From Plantago major (lineage: Eukaryota; Streptophyta; Magnoliopsida; Lamiales; Plantaginaceae): 64,000 nucleotides of DNA. The notes beneath the pieces are model-generated. The model saw nothing but the letters and a program-made list of their open reading frames with translations, ran no database searches and had not been told where the DNA came from. The stretch covers positions 57,609,177 to 57,673,176 of the forward strand of contig CM048839.1 in NCBI GenBank assembly GCA_026545765.1. The letters run 5' to 3'. Made by a program: the position numbers and the translations under genes. Positions 45,418-57,683 of this stretch are shown here, piece by piece. The number at the start of each line of letters is the position of its first letter. Positions within the stretch are counted from its first letter, which is position 1.

Positions 45418-46675
45418 TATATATTTTTATCGTATAAGTATATAGATATAGACAATATTGTTTAACCTTCAAGCCACGTTAATTAACTAATGACCTAAAC
45501 AATAGGAGAACTTAACAACCACTTAGTCTGACTTTGGTTAATAAGCATTAGATTTCGGATATAATTTAGCATAACTGAGCCATGAAAATAGGGGAGTTTA
45601 ACAACTACTGCGTAGAGAAAAACTAATGCATCAAATATTGGTGAATTAAAAATCATTTATTTTTTGAGGGAATTTGCCACATCAGCTTGTTGCATACGTG
45701 GCATAGCTCTCCTTTCAATTAGACCATCACTTTTATCATATATATATAGATTATAAATGTCACCTGCACGGAGTAAAAGAACACGACTACCCCAACCCGT
45801 ACTCGGTATTCCGTTCAACTCCACTAATTATATAGAGTATTTATTTGGAGAATAATTTGTATATATACTTCAAATATTTTTGAACTCTATATTTTTTTAA
45901 ATAATTTATTAAGTTTTTTAGAGGGTTGCAAAGGTAGTATGGCAACAAACAACTTCTAAGATCCCCCCCCCCCCAAAGTAATTAGGGTTGCACGTAATTT
46001 TAAGTGGAAAATTAAAATAAATTATAAGATATAAAAAATTGCAAAAAGTGCAATGTTTATGGAGAAAAGTGTGATTAATTTATGTGTAAATGTAAGTTTT
46101 TTTTTAAATTATTTGTTGCGTGTGCGTTAACTTCTCTTTCTAATAATGTATGAACTTTTATGAGACAGCTAAAAACGACAAATGTATACCATTTGGTGTG
46201 ACAGTTGTTATACATTTATTCCAGAGTATATAAAACGTTAATAACCGAAATTGTACACTAAAAGAATAACGGGATGTTTGGCACACAATTAACAGTCCAT
46301 TTTAATTGAGTTGAACAAAATTCCATATTTTGACTTACAATTTCAGTTGAGGTAATAGTTACTATTATCTATTTTAATTGGGTCACTACTAAATTAAATT
46401 TACAATACTTATAAAATTTTATAAAATTTTAAATTTAGTCTGCACTGATTTGAATTTTGCGAGTTCTCATGAACCGTGGAAATGTGAATTGTGGAAATGT
46501 GAATTCTTTACATGAGGTTTTTGTGAAAGTGGCAAACGAATTAACTGGATTCGTATTGGATTATTTTTTGATTGTAATCTTAAATTATTTTAACTGTTAA
46601 TAATGATGCAATGTTGCCTTAATTGCCTTAACATATTAAAATTATGACTGCTACGTGATGGATATATTAAATTGA
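45418..46675. other. AT-rich DNA without recognised features
   Basis: No gene. Contains a C run near 45964-45974. No terminal structure could be paired. Confidence 0.4.
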
Positions 46676-46679
46676 ACAG

Positions 46680-47255
46680 TTGGCAATGCAGATAGGGGAT
46701 CCGTGGATGGTAATAGGCGACTTCAATAATGTTCTGCACTATGAAGACCGCATTGGGGGTCAACGTGTGGTTGATGCGGAGTTCCGGGACCTTGGCCTTA
46801 TGATGGATGGTACACGCCTAGCAGAGATGGACACGGTTGGGGACCACTTCACATGGTCGAATCGACATATCTACTCATGCATAGACCGCGCCATCTGCAA
46901 TCCTGAGAGGTTCCAACAGTTCGATTCTATGGTGCTTAGGGTTATGGAGCCCGGGGTATCTGATCACTCCCCATTATATCTACAGATGGAGGTGGTTCAT
47001 CGGCCGAAGCATCGCCAGTTTCAATTTATTAATAGCCTTGCCACACATGACTGGTTCCTGGACATGATTCGGGAATATTGGGGGTGGGGAGTTTCGGGAC
47101 AGCCAATGTACACGGTGTGGAGAAGGCTTCTCGCACTCCAACCGCATTTGAGGAGTCTGGGTAGCCAACATACGGGGGCCCGAGTCCAGCTAGACCACGC
47201 ACGTGGTGAGCTCCTAGCTAGCCATGCAGGATGCGCTTCTACGCGACCGATTTGA
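46680..47255 (+). pseudogene. LINE ORF2 endonuclease domain, partial
   Basis: The C-terminal two thirds of an exonuclease-endonuclease-phosphatase domain: PWMVIGDFNNVLHYEDR, GDHFTWSN and the catalytic GVSDHSPLYL near 46955. The first conserved motifs are missing, so it is inactive. The frame stops at 47253-47255 and coding continues at 47296. Confidence 0.88.
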
Positions 47256-47295
47256 TGTTGACCGGATCGATAAGGTCAAAATTGCACTCGCATAG

Positions 47296-48972
47296 GTGAT
47301 CAAATGGAATGAGATTGAGGAGTCACTTATGGCGCAAAAGGCAAAAGTTCACTGGCTCCGTATGGGTGATGGTAATAATGCTTTCTTCCATGCTGTCGTC
47401 AACTCCAAAAACCGACAGATAGGCCTCAAGAAATTGATTACGCCTGAGGGGGCGGTCCTGACTGCACACAGTGCGATGGAGGATGAAGTGCTTCGCTTCT
47501 ATACTGCAATGGTAGGGACAAAGTCGCCGAGACTGGATGGGATCGACATCGAAGCTCTGAGGAGAGGGAAACAGCTCAACCGCCAGGAGAGACTTAGCCT
47601 TATTTGACGGGTATTAGAGGTAGAGGTCTAGGATGCTCTTCAGGGTATAGGTGATACAAAGGCCCCAGGTATCAATGGGTTCAATGCTCGATTCTTTAAA
47701 GCTGCATGGCCGGTGATCAAACCGGAGGTACTTGCTGCCGTGTTCGACTTCTTTGATAATGGACGATTATACAAAGCTGCCAACTGTACCCTTGTCACAC
47801 TGATTCCGAAATCGATCGACGCATGTACTATGAAGGAGATGAGGCCTATCTCGTGTTGCACCACCTTGTACAAAATCATCTCCAAGATCCTTACGAACCG
47901 TTTAAGTAAGGTTATCAACTCTGTGGTGGATAAAAGCCAATCTGCGTTTCTCCCCGGTAAGGTAATCCATGATAATATTTTGCTGGCAAGTGAGTTGGTG
48001 AGAGGGTATGATCGCAAGTGTATTTCCCATAGATGCTTGATCCAAATCGACTTACAGAAAGCATACGATACTGTGGAGTGGAGTGCTCTGGAAAGTATTA
48101 TGGATGAGCTCGGTTTCTCGGTGGTTTTCACATACTGGATTATGCGATGTGTACGATCTGTATCATATAGATACTCCAGCAACGGGGTGCCCTCTCGACT
48201 TCTCAAGGCGGAGAGGGGTTTGCGCCAGGGTGATCCCATATCCCCTCTGCTTTTTGTGATAATGATGGAGTACTTACATCGGGTCCTACTGAAAGTTAAG
48301 CATGCCCCGAATTTCAACTTCCACCCGAAGAGTGAGCGTTTGGATATTGTGAATATCTGCTTTGCGGATGATCTCCTGCTATTTGTCAGAGGTGATGCTC
48401 AATCAGTGTCGATCCTCATGCAGCAGTTTGGAAGTTTTTCGAGAGCTACGGGACTCGCCGTGAACCAAGAGAAGTGCCGAATCTACTATGGTGGGGAAGG
48501 CCGGCCTTGCTTGTCGCAACTCCTCGCGATCACAGGCTTTGTAGAAGGCCATCTTCCGGTCAAATATCTTGGTGTGCCGCTTACTACCCGAAAACTGACC
48601 GTCAGGATGTGCCAACCCCTCATCGACCGAATCACGGCTCGCATAAGGCATTGGAGTTCGAAACTCTTAAGCTACGCCGGTAAGATGCAACTTATTCGTA
48701 GTGTTTTACAGGCGATGACTAACTACTAGATGTAGGTTTTCCCAATGCCGAAGTAGGTAATCCGACATGTCGAAGCTCTCTGTCGATCTTTTCTCCGGAG
48801 TGGCACTGCGAAAATCACACAACGAGCCCCGATTGCTTGGGACAAGGTGTGTGATACGAAGAATGCTGGAGGCCTTAACCTCACTTCCTTGATTGAGTGG
48901 AATGCGTGCACTGTCGCCAAATTGCTCTGGAACATATGTCGTAAAGCGGATAAATTATGGGTCAAGTGGGTT
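47296..48972 (+). pseudogene. LINE ORF2 reverse transcriptase and start of C-terminal region
   Basis: 47296-47607 is the linker before the RT (KAKVHWLRMGDGNNAFFHA). 47713-48729 is the RT with VTLIPKS, RPISCCTTLYKIISKIL, KSQSAFLPGK, GLRQGDPISPLLF and the catalytic FADDLLLF near 48360. Stops at 47605-47607 and 48727-48729 break it. After 48847 the sequence NAGGLNLTSLIEWN and LWVKWV continue ORF2 until the CACTA insertion. Confidence 0.92.
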
Positions 48973-48999
48973 CACTACAAAAGCAGTGCATGGCAGCGG

Positions 49000-49380
49000 A
49001 TAGATCCGTCGCTTCTGAGACCCGATCCGTCGACTCTCTGGCGACGGATCGGGCGACGGATAGAAATTTCGTCGCCCCACTGGAGTTGTGGCGACGGATT
49101 ATCATTTTTGACTTTTTTTAATTTTTTTTAAAATCGATTATTGGCGACGGATAGATTCTATCCGTCGCTCAATGTAACGACGGATAGAATCTATCCGTCG
49201 TCCCATGTAACGACGGATAGATTCTATCCGTCGTTAAATAAGGCGACGGATATAATCTATCCGTCGCCTTATGTAACGACGGATAGAATCTATTTGTCGT
49301 TACATTGGGCGACGGATAGAAGCGATCCGTCGCCCAATATATTATTGGAATTAGTGACGGAATATGAAATTCCGTCACTA
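49000..49380. repeat. Left subterminal repeats of the CACTA element
   Basis: Successive units such as GCGACGGATAGATTC facing CTATCCGTCGC make 20-30-bp palindromes, separated by CAATGTAA-like spacers. The last palindrome uses TAGTGACGGAAT. Subterminal motifs are where CACTA DNA-binding proteins act in the known En/Spm system. Confidence 0.9.
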
Positions 49381-49589
49381 ATTTTTTTTTTAATTTTGTT
49401 TTTTTTCCATATTAATCCCTGTTTTTCGTAGTTCACCTATTTAATCAATATAGTGTTCAATAATACGGAAAATATATTTCAATAAATGAGAAATAAAAGA
49501 TGTAATATCCGAATAAGTCTAAATTATCCGAACAAGTGTAAATATAATAAATCTGAACGTACATAGTACATATACATAACTAGCTACCA

Positions 49590-51500
49590 GACGAAGGTGG
49601 GTGTTGGCCGAACCGGGACATGAACTGCTCCATCTGTAACCGAAGGCGCTCGTTCTCCTCCCTTTGTTCTCTGTCGCGACGCTCCATCTCTTGAGATAGA
49701 GCTGCAACCTGTTCCCGGACCTGCGACTGCACCATTTCCGAGACACAGTCACGTGTAAACCGGACGTCTAGGCTATTGGGATGATGAGGAGCACCCCGGA
49801 CTAGCCAAGCTCAAATCGAGGCTCCCGAGTCCATATATTCGTCCTTTGATGTCCGGTTTGTTGACCTCTAGGAAGATGTTGTCAACTTGTTCAGTTGACA
49901 GCACATCACCCGTCTCTTCCTCCTACCTCGCTACCTGAGCATCAACCTCAGCCTGAAATCGTAAATAGCAGATATCATGACAGTTACTATTTTTCAAAAA
50001 TAACTTGTAATAGTGTACAAATATGAACTTTAAGCAACATAAACATACCGCAATAGACTAGGCCCGGCAGTCGGTCCATACCCCGCCCTTCTGCTTGGCC
50101 TTCTTGAAGATGTCATACTTGAATGTCACCTCCCCCCGTGACATCTGAACAACATATATAGTTAACAATTTATCATCTCACAAGTAATAGAGCAGAGACA
50201 CAATACATACACGTAATGCTAGATTGAAAAAAAAAACACATATATATACTTACCGATTGGTAATAATCAGTGAGAGTAGATCGCCTACCAAGGTGGTGAA
50301 CGGCCCTTCCTGCCGCAGACGATCGAGACGTCCGGTTACATACATTGATGTAGGCATTATCTCGACATCGATTCGGCGCCGATGAGCATCCCAAAGGGCC
50401 CACTCACGCATCAACTGTGGAGGCATTGGGCCATTCGATCCCGAATGACCTTCCAAGTATGCAGACCATATCCTCAGATGCGGTTTAGATCCCATACCGT
50501 AAACACGCCAGATCTGTGGGATCAATCTGCTGGGAATGAAGTACTCCTTCTACATTCCCAATTTCATACAACATCCAAAGTCAATACATATATAACGTCA
50601 CCATGTTACATTAATTTAATAAGATACAACAACATAACAGATATGGTGACTAACATATCACCCAAACAAAGTGGCTAACATACCACTCACATATAGTGGC
50701 TAACATACCACTCACATTGTCCTAAATTTTACTAACACAATGGTGACTAACATATCAACCAAATAAAGTGGCTAACATACCACTCACATACAGTGGCTAA
50801 CATACCACTCATATTAAAACGATTATAATAACAAATTAAGGAATGCCATATTTTAACTTACCCTCAGCTCATCAAAGTACCCGGCCCTCATGCGGTCCGA
50901 GATGTGAGACCAACACTCACCACCCTGCCCCGGTGGCTCTCTCCTGCTCCGGAAGATGTCACCTAGTTTGTTGTGGACCTCCCGAGGCCATAAACTGTTG
51001 TCAATGTATAAGATACAAGAAATAAATATATATTACTTTAGTACAACAATTTATACTTGTCAACTATCATAAGTTATGTTTTACATATTTAAGAAGAATG
51101 TATAATACTTACTTGGCAGGACCAACAGGAAAAATCACGTAACCCCGTCCACGTGACGTTGGGATTCGATGGATCAAACATGAGGTAGGACAATCGTCAT
51201 GGTCGCCCTCCAAGATGTGTCCGGCCGAATGGTAGAGCCCTCATTGCTATCGCTTCGATTGGGGGGTCTCAAGAATCCGAGACCTGTTGCGCTGACTACC
51301 AGAGCCCTTCCTGTCCTCTGACCTTGTCCCCGACCCAGCACTATCATGCGGCTGGCTGCGTGGGGGGGGGGGGGGGGGCCGATAGGTGGACTTCCTCTGT
51401 CGCGGCATTTGCAAAAATATGTAATAAATACAATAACATGTGTTAGTACGAGTTATAATACAGAACAAATTATAAGAACACATATAATTACTCAAGTGTT
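49590..51500 (-). pseudogene. CACTA second gene (TNPA-like, Transposase_24-type)
   Basis: On the minus strand a candidate first exon begins at ATG 51408 (MPRQRKSTYRP then a run of prolines and a Ser/Arg-rich tail). Later exon-like frames at about 50995-50865 (LWPREVHNKLGDIFRSRR), 50530-50250 (IWRVYGMGSKPHLRIWSAYL), 50150-50060 (EVTFKYDIFKKAKQKG) and 49960-49600 (GRIYGLGSL) match the layout of plant CACTA TNPA-like proteins. Stops occur in some exons. Exon limits are approximate. In the family this protein binds subterminal repeats. Confidence 0.6.
50640..50815. repeat. Short tandem repeat in a CACTA intron
   Basis: Five or so copies of AGTGGCTAACATACCACTCA-like units of 24-25 bp, some altered to GGTGACTAACATATCA. 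Each has a small internal palindrome (AGTGG...CCACT). Confidence 0.75.
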
Positions 51501-51516
51501 ATCAACTACTAACTAG

Positions 51517-54500
51517 TTATAATACACATAATATACCGTTATCGCCGTCCTCTAAGTCTACATATTGGTCCTCGTGCAGATCAAATAACTCATCATCTGC
51601 TTCTATGGGATTTTCTGCTTGTTTATCGACATCCTCTTGTTGGTACGAGTTGGTAATTGAGTCGTCTTTCTCAATGTACTCCACTTTCGAGCGAGCACGA
51701 ATAGGTACCACAGCTAACCATTCCGCCTTATCGCGTTTCCTGCTTGGATATTCAAGAAACACCACTTGTCGTGCTTGAGTCGCCAGAATAAATGGTTCAT
51801 AATTGGTTCGGAACCTCTTCTTTTGGTTCACATCAACCATTTCATACTGCTCGTTCTTCCTCGTACCTCCTGGATTAGGATCATACCACTCAACATCAAA
51901 CAAGAAGGTTCGTTTCAATGGCAAGCCGGAATATTCAATCCTCACTATTCGTTTTAGCTTCCCATGGAAATCAAACAAAGCAGCGTCTCCATAATCTTCT
52001 GCACCCTTAACACACACCCCGGAGTTGCTTGTCGCCATGGCCATGTTACATTCAGTCGTGTGGAACCTAAGACCATTGACTATATAACCTGGGAATGTGT
52101 AGACCTTTTTGAATGGCCCCTCTGCGAGAGCCTTTAAGTATATGCATGTGACATTGTTAATAGGATTCCGGACATACTCTCGGAACCAACTGAAATTTCA
52201 GTAGAATTTTTAGTCAAGTAGTTCCTCTAGTGTATCCTCTGTCATCTGAGGATTTTCTTCCAAACAACGCTTTTTGAAAAAACTGCAAACATTGATTCGT
52301 TGATAAGTCTGTAATTGAAGTAGAGACTTACGTAGCTATATTAAAATTTAAAGAAAGTGTTGCTCACCTCGCAAATAGTATCATATACTGGTCAACCTCA
52401 GCACAATTTGTGAGGACATAATATTGAGCTGCTTTCAACTCCTTATCCGTAAGATATTCTTTCTTAGCTGCACCAAGAGGTCTCCCGATACCACGAAGAC
52501 AGATAGGAAAACTCATCATCCGCTTGAACTTGAATGTGTCTGCGTTTGAGCCTTGATGTCTTCGTAGGGACGTGTTCATCAAAGTAACAAGCGGAAGGTT
52601 GCGCTTTCCTCTCGAATGTAGGCATTGGCAATCGATCCTTCAGTTTACCTTTGTTGACATACTTCTTCAATTTCCCAAGTACCTCTCGAATGGATACATC
52701 CATCGACATCGAACCAGTCCAAAGAAGTCTCGCTTCATGTGGAAGGTGAACCAAGTGCTCCATAGAATCAAACCATTTCGGTGGAAAGATACGCTCGAGC
52801 TTGCATAGAATCAATGGTATGTTCCTTTCAAGATTTTCCAACACTTTGTCATGAACCACCCTTGTGCCTAAATTTTGAAAAATAAGCTTAACTCGGTGAT
52901 AGCGGTCCATACATGTTTTGGTAGCATCTCGAAATGCTACCGGATAAGCCTCTCCATGAACACATGACATCGTGGCTCTTCATCCCATAAACCTTTGTCT
53001 TCTTCAAATCCACACTTCTCTAAATTTGAGGCGTAATTATCTGGGATACTCAATGCCCTCACCCAATCAAACAAAATTGACCTAGATGCGTTGTCAATTG
53101 TGTAGCACGCTTTCGGCCACTTACCATTCTCATCCTTGTTTGTCAACTCAGGCCTTTTACACCACGTAGACAACTCGGCTCTAGACTTCGCATTGTCCTT
53201 TGTTTTTCCCTCAATGTTGCAAAGTGTATTGAATAAGTTCTCGAACACGTTCTTCTCAATGTGCATGAAATCTAAGTTGTGACGGATAAGAAGACTGCTC
53301 CAATAAGGCAAGTCCCAGAAGATGCTTCTCTTCCTCCAACCACATTTTTTACCAATTTTCTCGTTATGCTTCATCCACCCAAGTTCAGTCACCTTCATAA
53401 GACCCAACCTATCAATCTCCGCAAGAATTTGTGCACCAGTAAGTCTTGTCGGGGCTTTTTTGTTTACGACTTTATTTTTCAAGAATTTCATTGTTCTTCC
53501 TGAACGAATGGTCACTTTCTAGCAACCTACGATGAAAATCAAACCAACAAAATTTTCCACTACCCTTTAGTCTAAATGCACCAGTATCCTCCAAGCAATG
53601 TGGACATGCATATTTCCCTACGGTTTTCCTTCCAGATAGCATGGAGTACGCAGGAAAGTCACTCACGGTCCAAAGAAGAGCTGCTCTCAAGGTGAAGTTC
53701 TTTTTGGTCGACACATCATATGCAGGGAAACCATCCGTCCACAACTCGATCAGCTCCTTGATTAGGGATTGCAAGAAAACATCCAACGTCAGTCCATGAT
53801 CTTTTCCCAAGCAAAGACAGCGATCGTAAACAAACATGAATGGCTCCTTCATGCACTCACCGAAGCGGGTTATGCGGTGTGAGCATAACTGGCCAACAAG
53901 AGTATTTTCGTTCACTCCCGAATGGGTTAAAACCATCCGTACAAAGTCCCAATCGTACATTTCTAGATTCGGCTGCAAACTCTGGATATGTCTTGTCAAA
54001 CGATTTCCATGCGGGTGAGTTTGCTGGATGGTCCATTCTACCATCTTCTGCATTATCCGAGATTACTCGCTCCTTGTGCCACTGCATTTTATCCGCATAA
54101 GCACTTGAAGCATACAATCTTTTCAAACGAGGTGCTAGAGGGAAGTACCACATTTTCTTATGTGGGAGATTTTTCTTCTGTCGTTTCTTTGCAGCCCCCT
54201 CCTTGTAACGCTTATACCGTTCCTTACCACAGAACTTGCATTGTATTAGATCTGTATCCTCCTCCCAATAGATCATGCACATTTTCGGACAACAGTCTAT
54301 GGTTACCACAGGCAACCCTAAGCCCCACATCTGTTTCTTCGCTTAGTAAAAGTTGGTGGGAACTAGGTTTTCTTCAGGACAAAGGTCCGACATTACGTCA
54401 ACCCATTCATTGAAGCTCGTTTCAAATTGCTGGCCATTAGCCTTACAACTCATTAGCCGAGCCAACAAAGACAACTCAATAAGCTTACACCCCGGATAAA

Positions 54501-55000
54501 CCGGCTTCCTTGATGATTCTAACAAGTCAAAGAACACCTGATCCTCGGGATTCGGTGGTTCCTCCACCTCCACCTCGGTTTCAGTGTTAGTTGTGTCCAT
54601 GAACTCTGCACCTGCAACATCATACACCATTTGTTCGACTCGAGCTCGAATAGCATCGCCTTCAGATGTACTTTGTTCCCCGACTTGTTCATTTTTTCTC
54701 TTCCTTCCACGCTGTCTGTATTGGTCTATTTGACGGTGCTGCTTCCTCACCATGATGATTCCATACCTGATACGCAGGCAGGAATCCATTTTTCCTCAAG
54801 TGTTGGACTACCGCTGTAGGAGTCACATATTGCTTGTTTCTGCACTGTTTCATTGCACAAGGGCACTTTATCAACCCATCCTTTACACAAGCCGGATTTG
54901 AGATTGCAAATGCAATGAAACCTTCAACCCCTTTCAGAAAACTCGATTGAACTCTGTCATTTAGAGTACGACAATACATCCATGAACGATCGGTATTCAT
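51517..55000 (-). pseudogene. CACTA TNP2-type transposase, broken
   Basis: Minus strand. From ATG 55000: Transpos_assoc-like N-terminus (RSWMYCRTLN, LIKCPCAMKQCRN). Acidic linker (54789-54343). Transposase core 54330-52937 with CPKMCMIYWEED, CGKERYKRY, YACPHCLEDTGAFRLK, LTGAQILAEID and DLPYWSSLLIRHNLDFMHIEKN. DUF4218-like region 52970-52464 (ILCKLERIFPPKWFDSMEHL). DUF4216-like C-terminus 52044-51517. Breaks: a stop near 54343 where the family has a Glu codon, and frameshifts near 54790, 53880, 53490 and 52960. In intact elements it cuts and joins the CACTA ends. Confidence 0.88.
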
Positions 55001-56584
55001 TGAATAATTAGATAATAACCTGACACATTTGAATTCATTAGATCGAGGTCTATCATTTACGATAATAAATCAATTTCACAATAATTCAATCAATTGCTAC
55101 GTAATATAAGTTATATTAGCTTCAATCAATTGTTACGGCATTACATAATATAAGTTACATTAGCTTCAATTTTACCATAATGTTTGATTTCATATATCAA
55201 CTAATGATTACTAGTTATACAAGCCAAGAGACAAAACGGATAAAACTCATCATTCTCTTGCAGCCCCCTCCTCATCACTTGTGACGCTCCCTACCACAGA
55301 ACTTGCATTCAAACAGATCTACATCTTCCTCCCAATACACCATGCACATGTTCCGACAACCAAAAATGTACTCAATAGGCGGTCCCAAACCCCGCCCCTC
55401 CCTCCATTGGAGGTATGCCATGGACGGTGCTTCCTCACCGTGATGAATCCATACATGATACTCAGGCATGAATCCATAACGTCGCAAGTGCTCGAATCAT
55501 CTGTAGAGTCATAAATTGCTTGTTTCGCAGTTTCCAATGTGCAAGGACACTTTATCAACCCCGATTACCTGGACGTCTCATGGCAAACGAGATGAAACCT
55601 TTAACCCTTCTACAAAACCTAGAAACTCGCCATTTACCGATGCGATCGTACATCCATGAGCAGTCGAATTCATTGTATACTTTTTTAACCTGACACGTTC
55701 CAATTGATTAGATCGTATTTAATATATTAGATCAATTCCAATTCGGATAAGAAGATTGTAGAGATTAATTGTTAATTATTATACGTTCCTTATAAATTAA
55801 TTATTAAGTGTTCGATATGTTACAAAATTTATTAAGTGTTTTACTACTACGAGTTATAAATTATAAATTACACGTTAATATAATCAACAAATTATCCGTC
55901 GCTCAAAACACTTAACTACATCCTCGTAATTTAGTACATATACGAATTTATCAAATCAACCAAAACTACTACATACATACATATCAAATTAACTAAACTA
56001 ACTACATACATACTTAACATACATATCAAATTACACATACATATCGAATTACTACATACATACTTAACATACATATCAAATTAACTAAACTAACTAAACT
56101 AACTACATACATAATTAATTAACATACATACTTCACTACATACATACTTATCAAATTAACATACATACATATTGAATTACTACATACATTCATATCAAAT
56201 TAACTAAACTAACTATCAAATTACATATACAAATCAAATTAATCAAATTACATATACATATCAAATTACATATAATTGTTCAAATTAACTAAACAAGCTA
56301 CTACATACTTCATATAAACATACAATTGAGAATAAGTAGTCAAAAATTAAAAAAAATCCCAAATTTCCAAAAGTTAGGGTTTAGCTAAAATAACGTTGAT
56401 TCCGAAGAAAATAGCGGATGAAATTTGAAATTGATGGAAGAAACGAGCTCCTCGTCCAACGATCTTCGAATTGACACCAAGATTGAGAAGAATCGTCAAT
56501 AATTGGCCGGATTTGACGGAGGAGAAAGGAAGAAGCAGAAGAGCGAAATGCCTTCGCTTCGCTCACTAAACTAAACCCTTCCGG
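55001..56584. other. CACTA 5' region with ACATACAT-rich simple repeats
   Basis: Besides the duplicated transposase fragment, 55930-56300 consists of imperfect repeats of CATACATATCAAATTA and AACTAAACTAACTA. A coding-looking minus-strand stretch at 56566-56381 is probably leader. No other gene seen. Confidence 0.5.
55258..55680 (-). pseudogene. Second, partial copy of the CACTA transposase N-terminus
   Basis: Minus strand upstream of the main gene. CRNMCMVYWEEDVDLFECKF and CGRERHK repeat the CPKMCMIYWEED...CGKER block, and the Transpos_assoc-like stretch (RYGFMPEYHVWIHHGEE) lies only about 150 bp away from it. In the main gene the acidic linker separates these blocks. It is a diverged, internally deleted duplicate with stops. 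Confidence 0.8.
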
Positions 56585-56880
56585 TAAACGTATCCGTCGG
56601 CCCGATCCGTCACATGTGAGCGACGGATAGTTATCAGTCGCCTTTTTTTTAAAAAATTTTAAATATAAATATTAACGACGGATAATTTATCCGTCGTTAA
56701 TATTTAATTTTTTTTTAAAATTCAAAGTATGGGCGACGGATAAATCCGTCGCCCATATAGCGACGGATAACATTATCCGTCGCTTATTAGCGACGGATAA
56801 CTATTATCCGTCACTAGGTTTGGCGACGGATTCCATCGTTATGGGGCGACGGATTTTATCCATCGCCCCTTTCCGTCGTT
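56585..56880. repeat. Right subterminal repeats of the CACTA element
   Basis: CGACGGAT/ATCCGTCG palindromes again, with arms such as AACGACGGATAATTTATC, leading into the terminal inverted repeat that ends TTCTTGTAGTG. Confidence 0.9.
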
Positions 56881-56902
56881 TTTTGTCAGTATTCTTGTAG
56901 TG

Positions 56903-57580
56903 GTTCATAGCTACTACATCAAGGATAGGGAGATGATGAAAGTGGAACTTCCTACAGATGCCTCCTGGATCTTAAAGGCCATTATGAAGAGCCGGTGTAT
57001 GGTGCGAAGCTCGGCAGCTTGGACACAAATGTGGCGCGTGGGAAAGTTCCATACCCGAACATTATATGAGGAACTACGAGGCGTAAAACTTGATGTTCAA
57101 TGGAAGAAGTGGTGGTTTGACAATAAAGCACAACCACGAGCGCAGTTCTGTACTTGGATGGGATTGAACAATAGGCTTGCAACAAAAGACCGGATAAGAA
57201 GATGGAATCCGATTATCTCACCAACTTGCGCCTTTTGCCCCGAGGACGAAACACTGCCGCATCTCTTTTTTCCGTGCCCATACTCGAGTCGAATATGGGG
57301 GACGGTGATGATGTGGCTGGGGATCCAAAGATACCCTCGGATTGGAATGAAAGCAAAGTGGCTCTGTATGCAATTTAGGAGTAATGGCTGGCGAAAGAAG
57401 TTTCTCAAATGTGCCTTCACGGAAGCGGTTTATGCCATCTGGATGGAGAGGAATCAAGTGATCTTTAAACAGAAACCTATAAATGCTAGGCTTGATGAGA
57501 AGATAGTTACTAATGTTATCAATAGATGTTGGCAGGATAGGAAGCTGCGCAAATACTGCGCTTTGCTCATGCTAAATTAA
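56903..57580 (+). pseudogene. LINE ORF2 C-terminus (zf-RVT)
   Basis: Continuation of ORF2 after the CACTA element. It contains the zinc-binding reverse transcriptase tail: FCTWMGLNNRLATKDR, then CAFCPEDETLPHLFFPCPY with the CX2C...H...C pattern. Ends with stop 57578-57580, about 100 bp before the poly(A) end. The frame is open throughout. Confidence 0.9.
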
Positions 57581-57683
57581 ATTATTGTTGGTTGTTTTGA
57601 TTATGTTTGCTCACCTGGATCTTCGGATCGGTTTTGTACTTAACTGTTGGAATGGAATAAAAGTACTCTCGGTTCCAAAAAAA

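Larger units (their letters stand above)
48973..56902 (-). mobile_element. CACTA (En/Spm, TNP2-type) transposon
   Basis: 7930 bp, starting CACTACAA and ending TTGTAGTG. It is flanked by the 3-bp target duplication GTT (48970-48972 and 56903-56905), exactly as CACTA elements make. Both ends are packed with CGACGGAT palindromic repeats. Genes run on the minus strand: a TNP2-type transposase (55000-51517) and a second multi-exon protein (51500-49590). The transposase has several breaks, so the element is not autonomous now. Confidence 0.95.
46676..57683 (+). mobile_element. L1-type LINE, 5'-truncated and split by a CACTA transposon
   Basis: Endonuclease, reverse transcriptase and zf-RVT parts of ORF2 lie in order at 46680-48972 and 56903-57580. 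The 3' end at 57683 has AATAAAAGTAC and a short A run. ORF1 and the start of the endonuclease are missing, as expected for 5' truncation during reverse transcription. The CACTA insertion 48973-56902 separates two parts that rejoin in frame after removal of one GTT. No clear LINE target duplication was confirmed, although GATATA occurs near both ends. Confidence 0.88.

Noticed and set aside
46261-46580. Possible MITE starting GGGATGTTTGGCACAC
   Set aside because: The left end looks hAT-like but no matching right end or duplication was found.
47640-48317. A 225-codon antisense frame
   Set aside because: It is a shadow of the LINE reverse transcriptase on the plus strand, which has all RT motifs.
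49000-49380. Regular repeats with spacers resembling a CRISPR array
   Set aside because: Repeats are transposon subterminal palindromes bounded by CACTA ends in a plant genome. Spacers are not unique sequences of constant length.
49141-49431. Open frames rich in TDRFYPS repeats
   Set aside because: They are translations of the CACTA subterminal palindromes.
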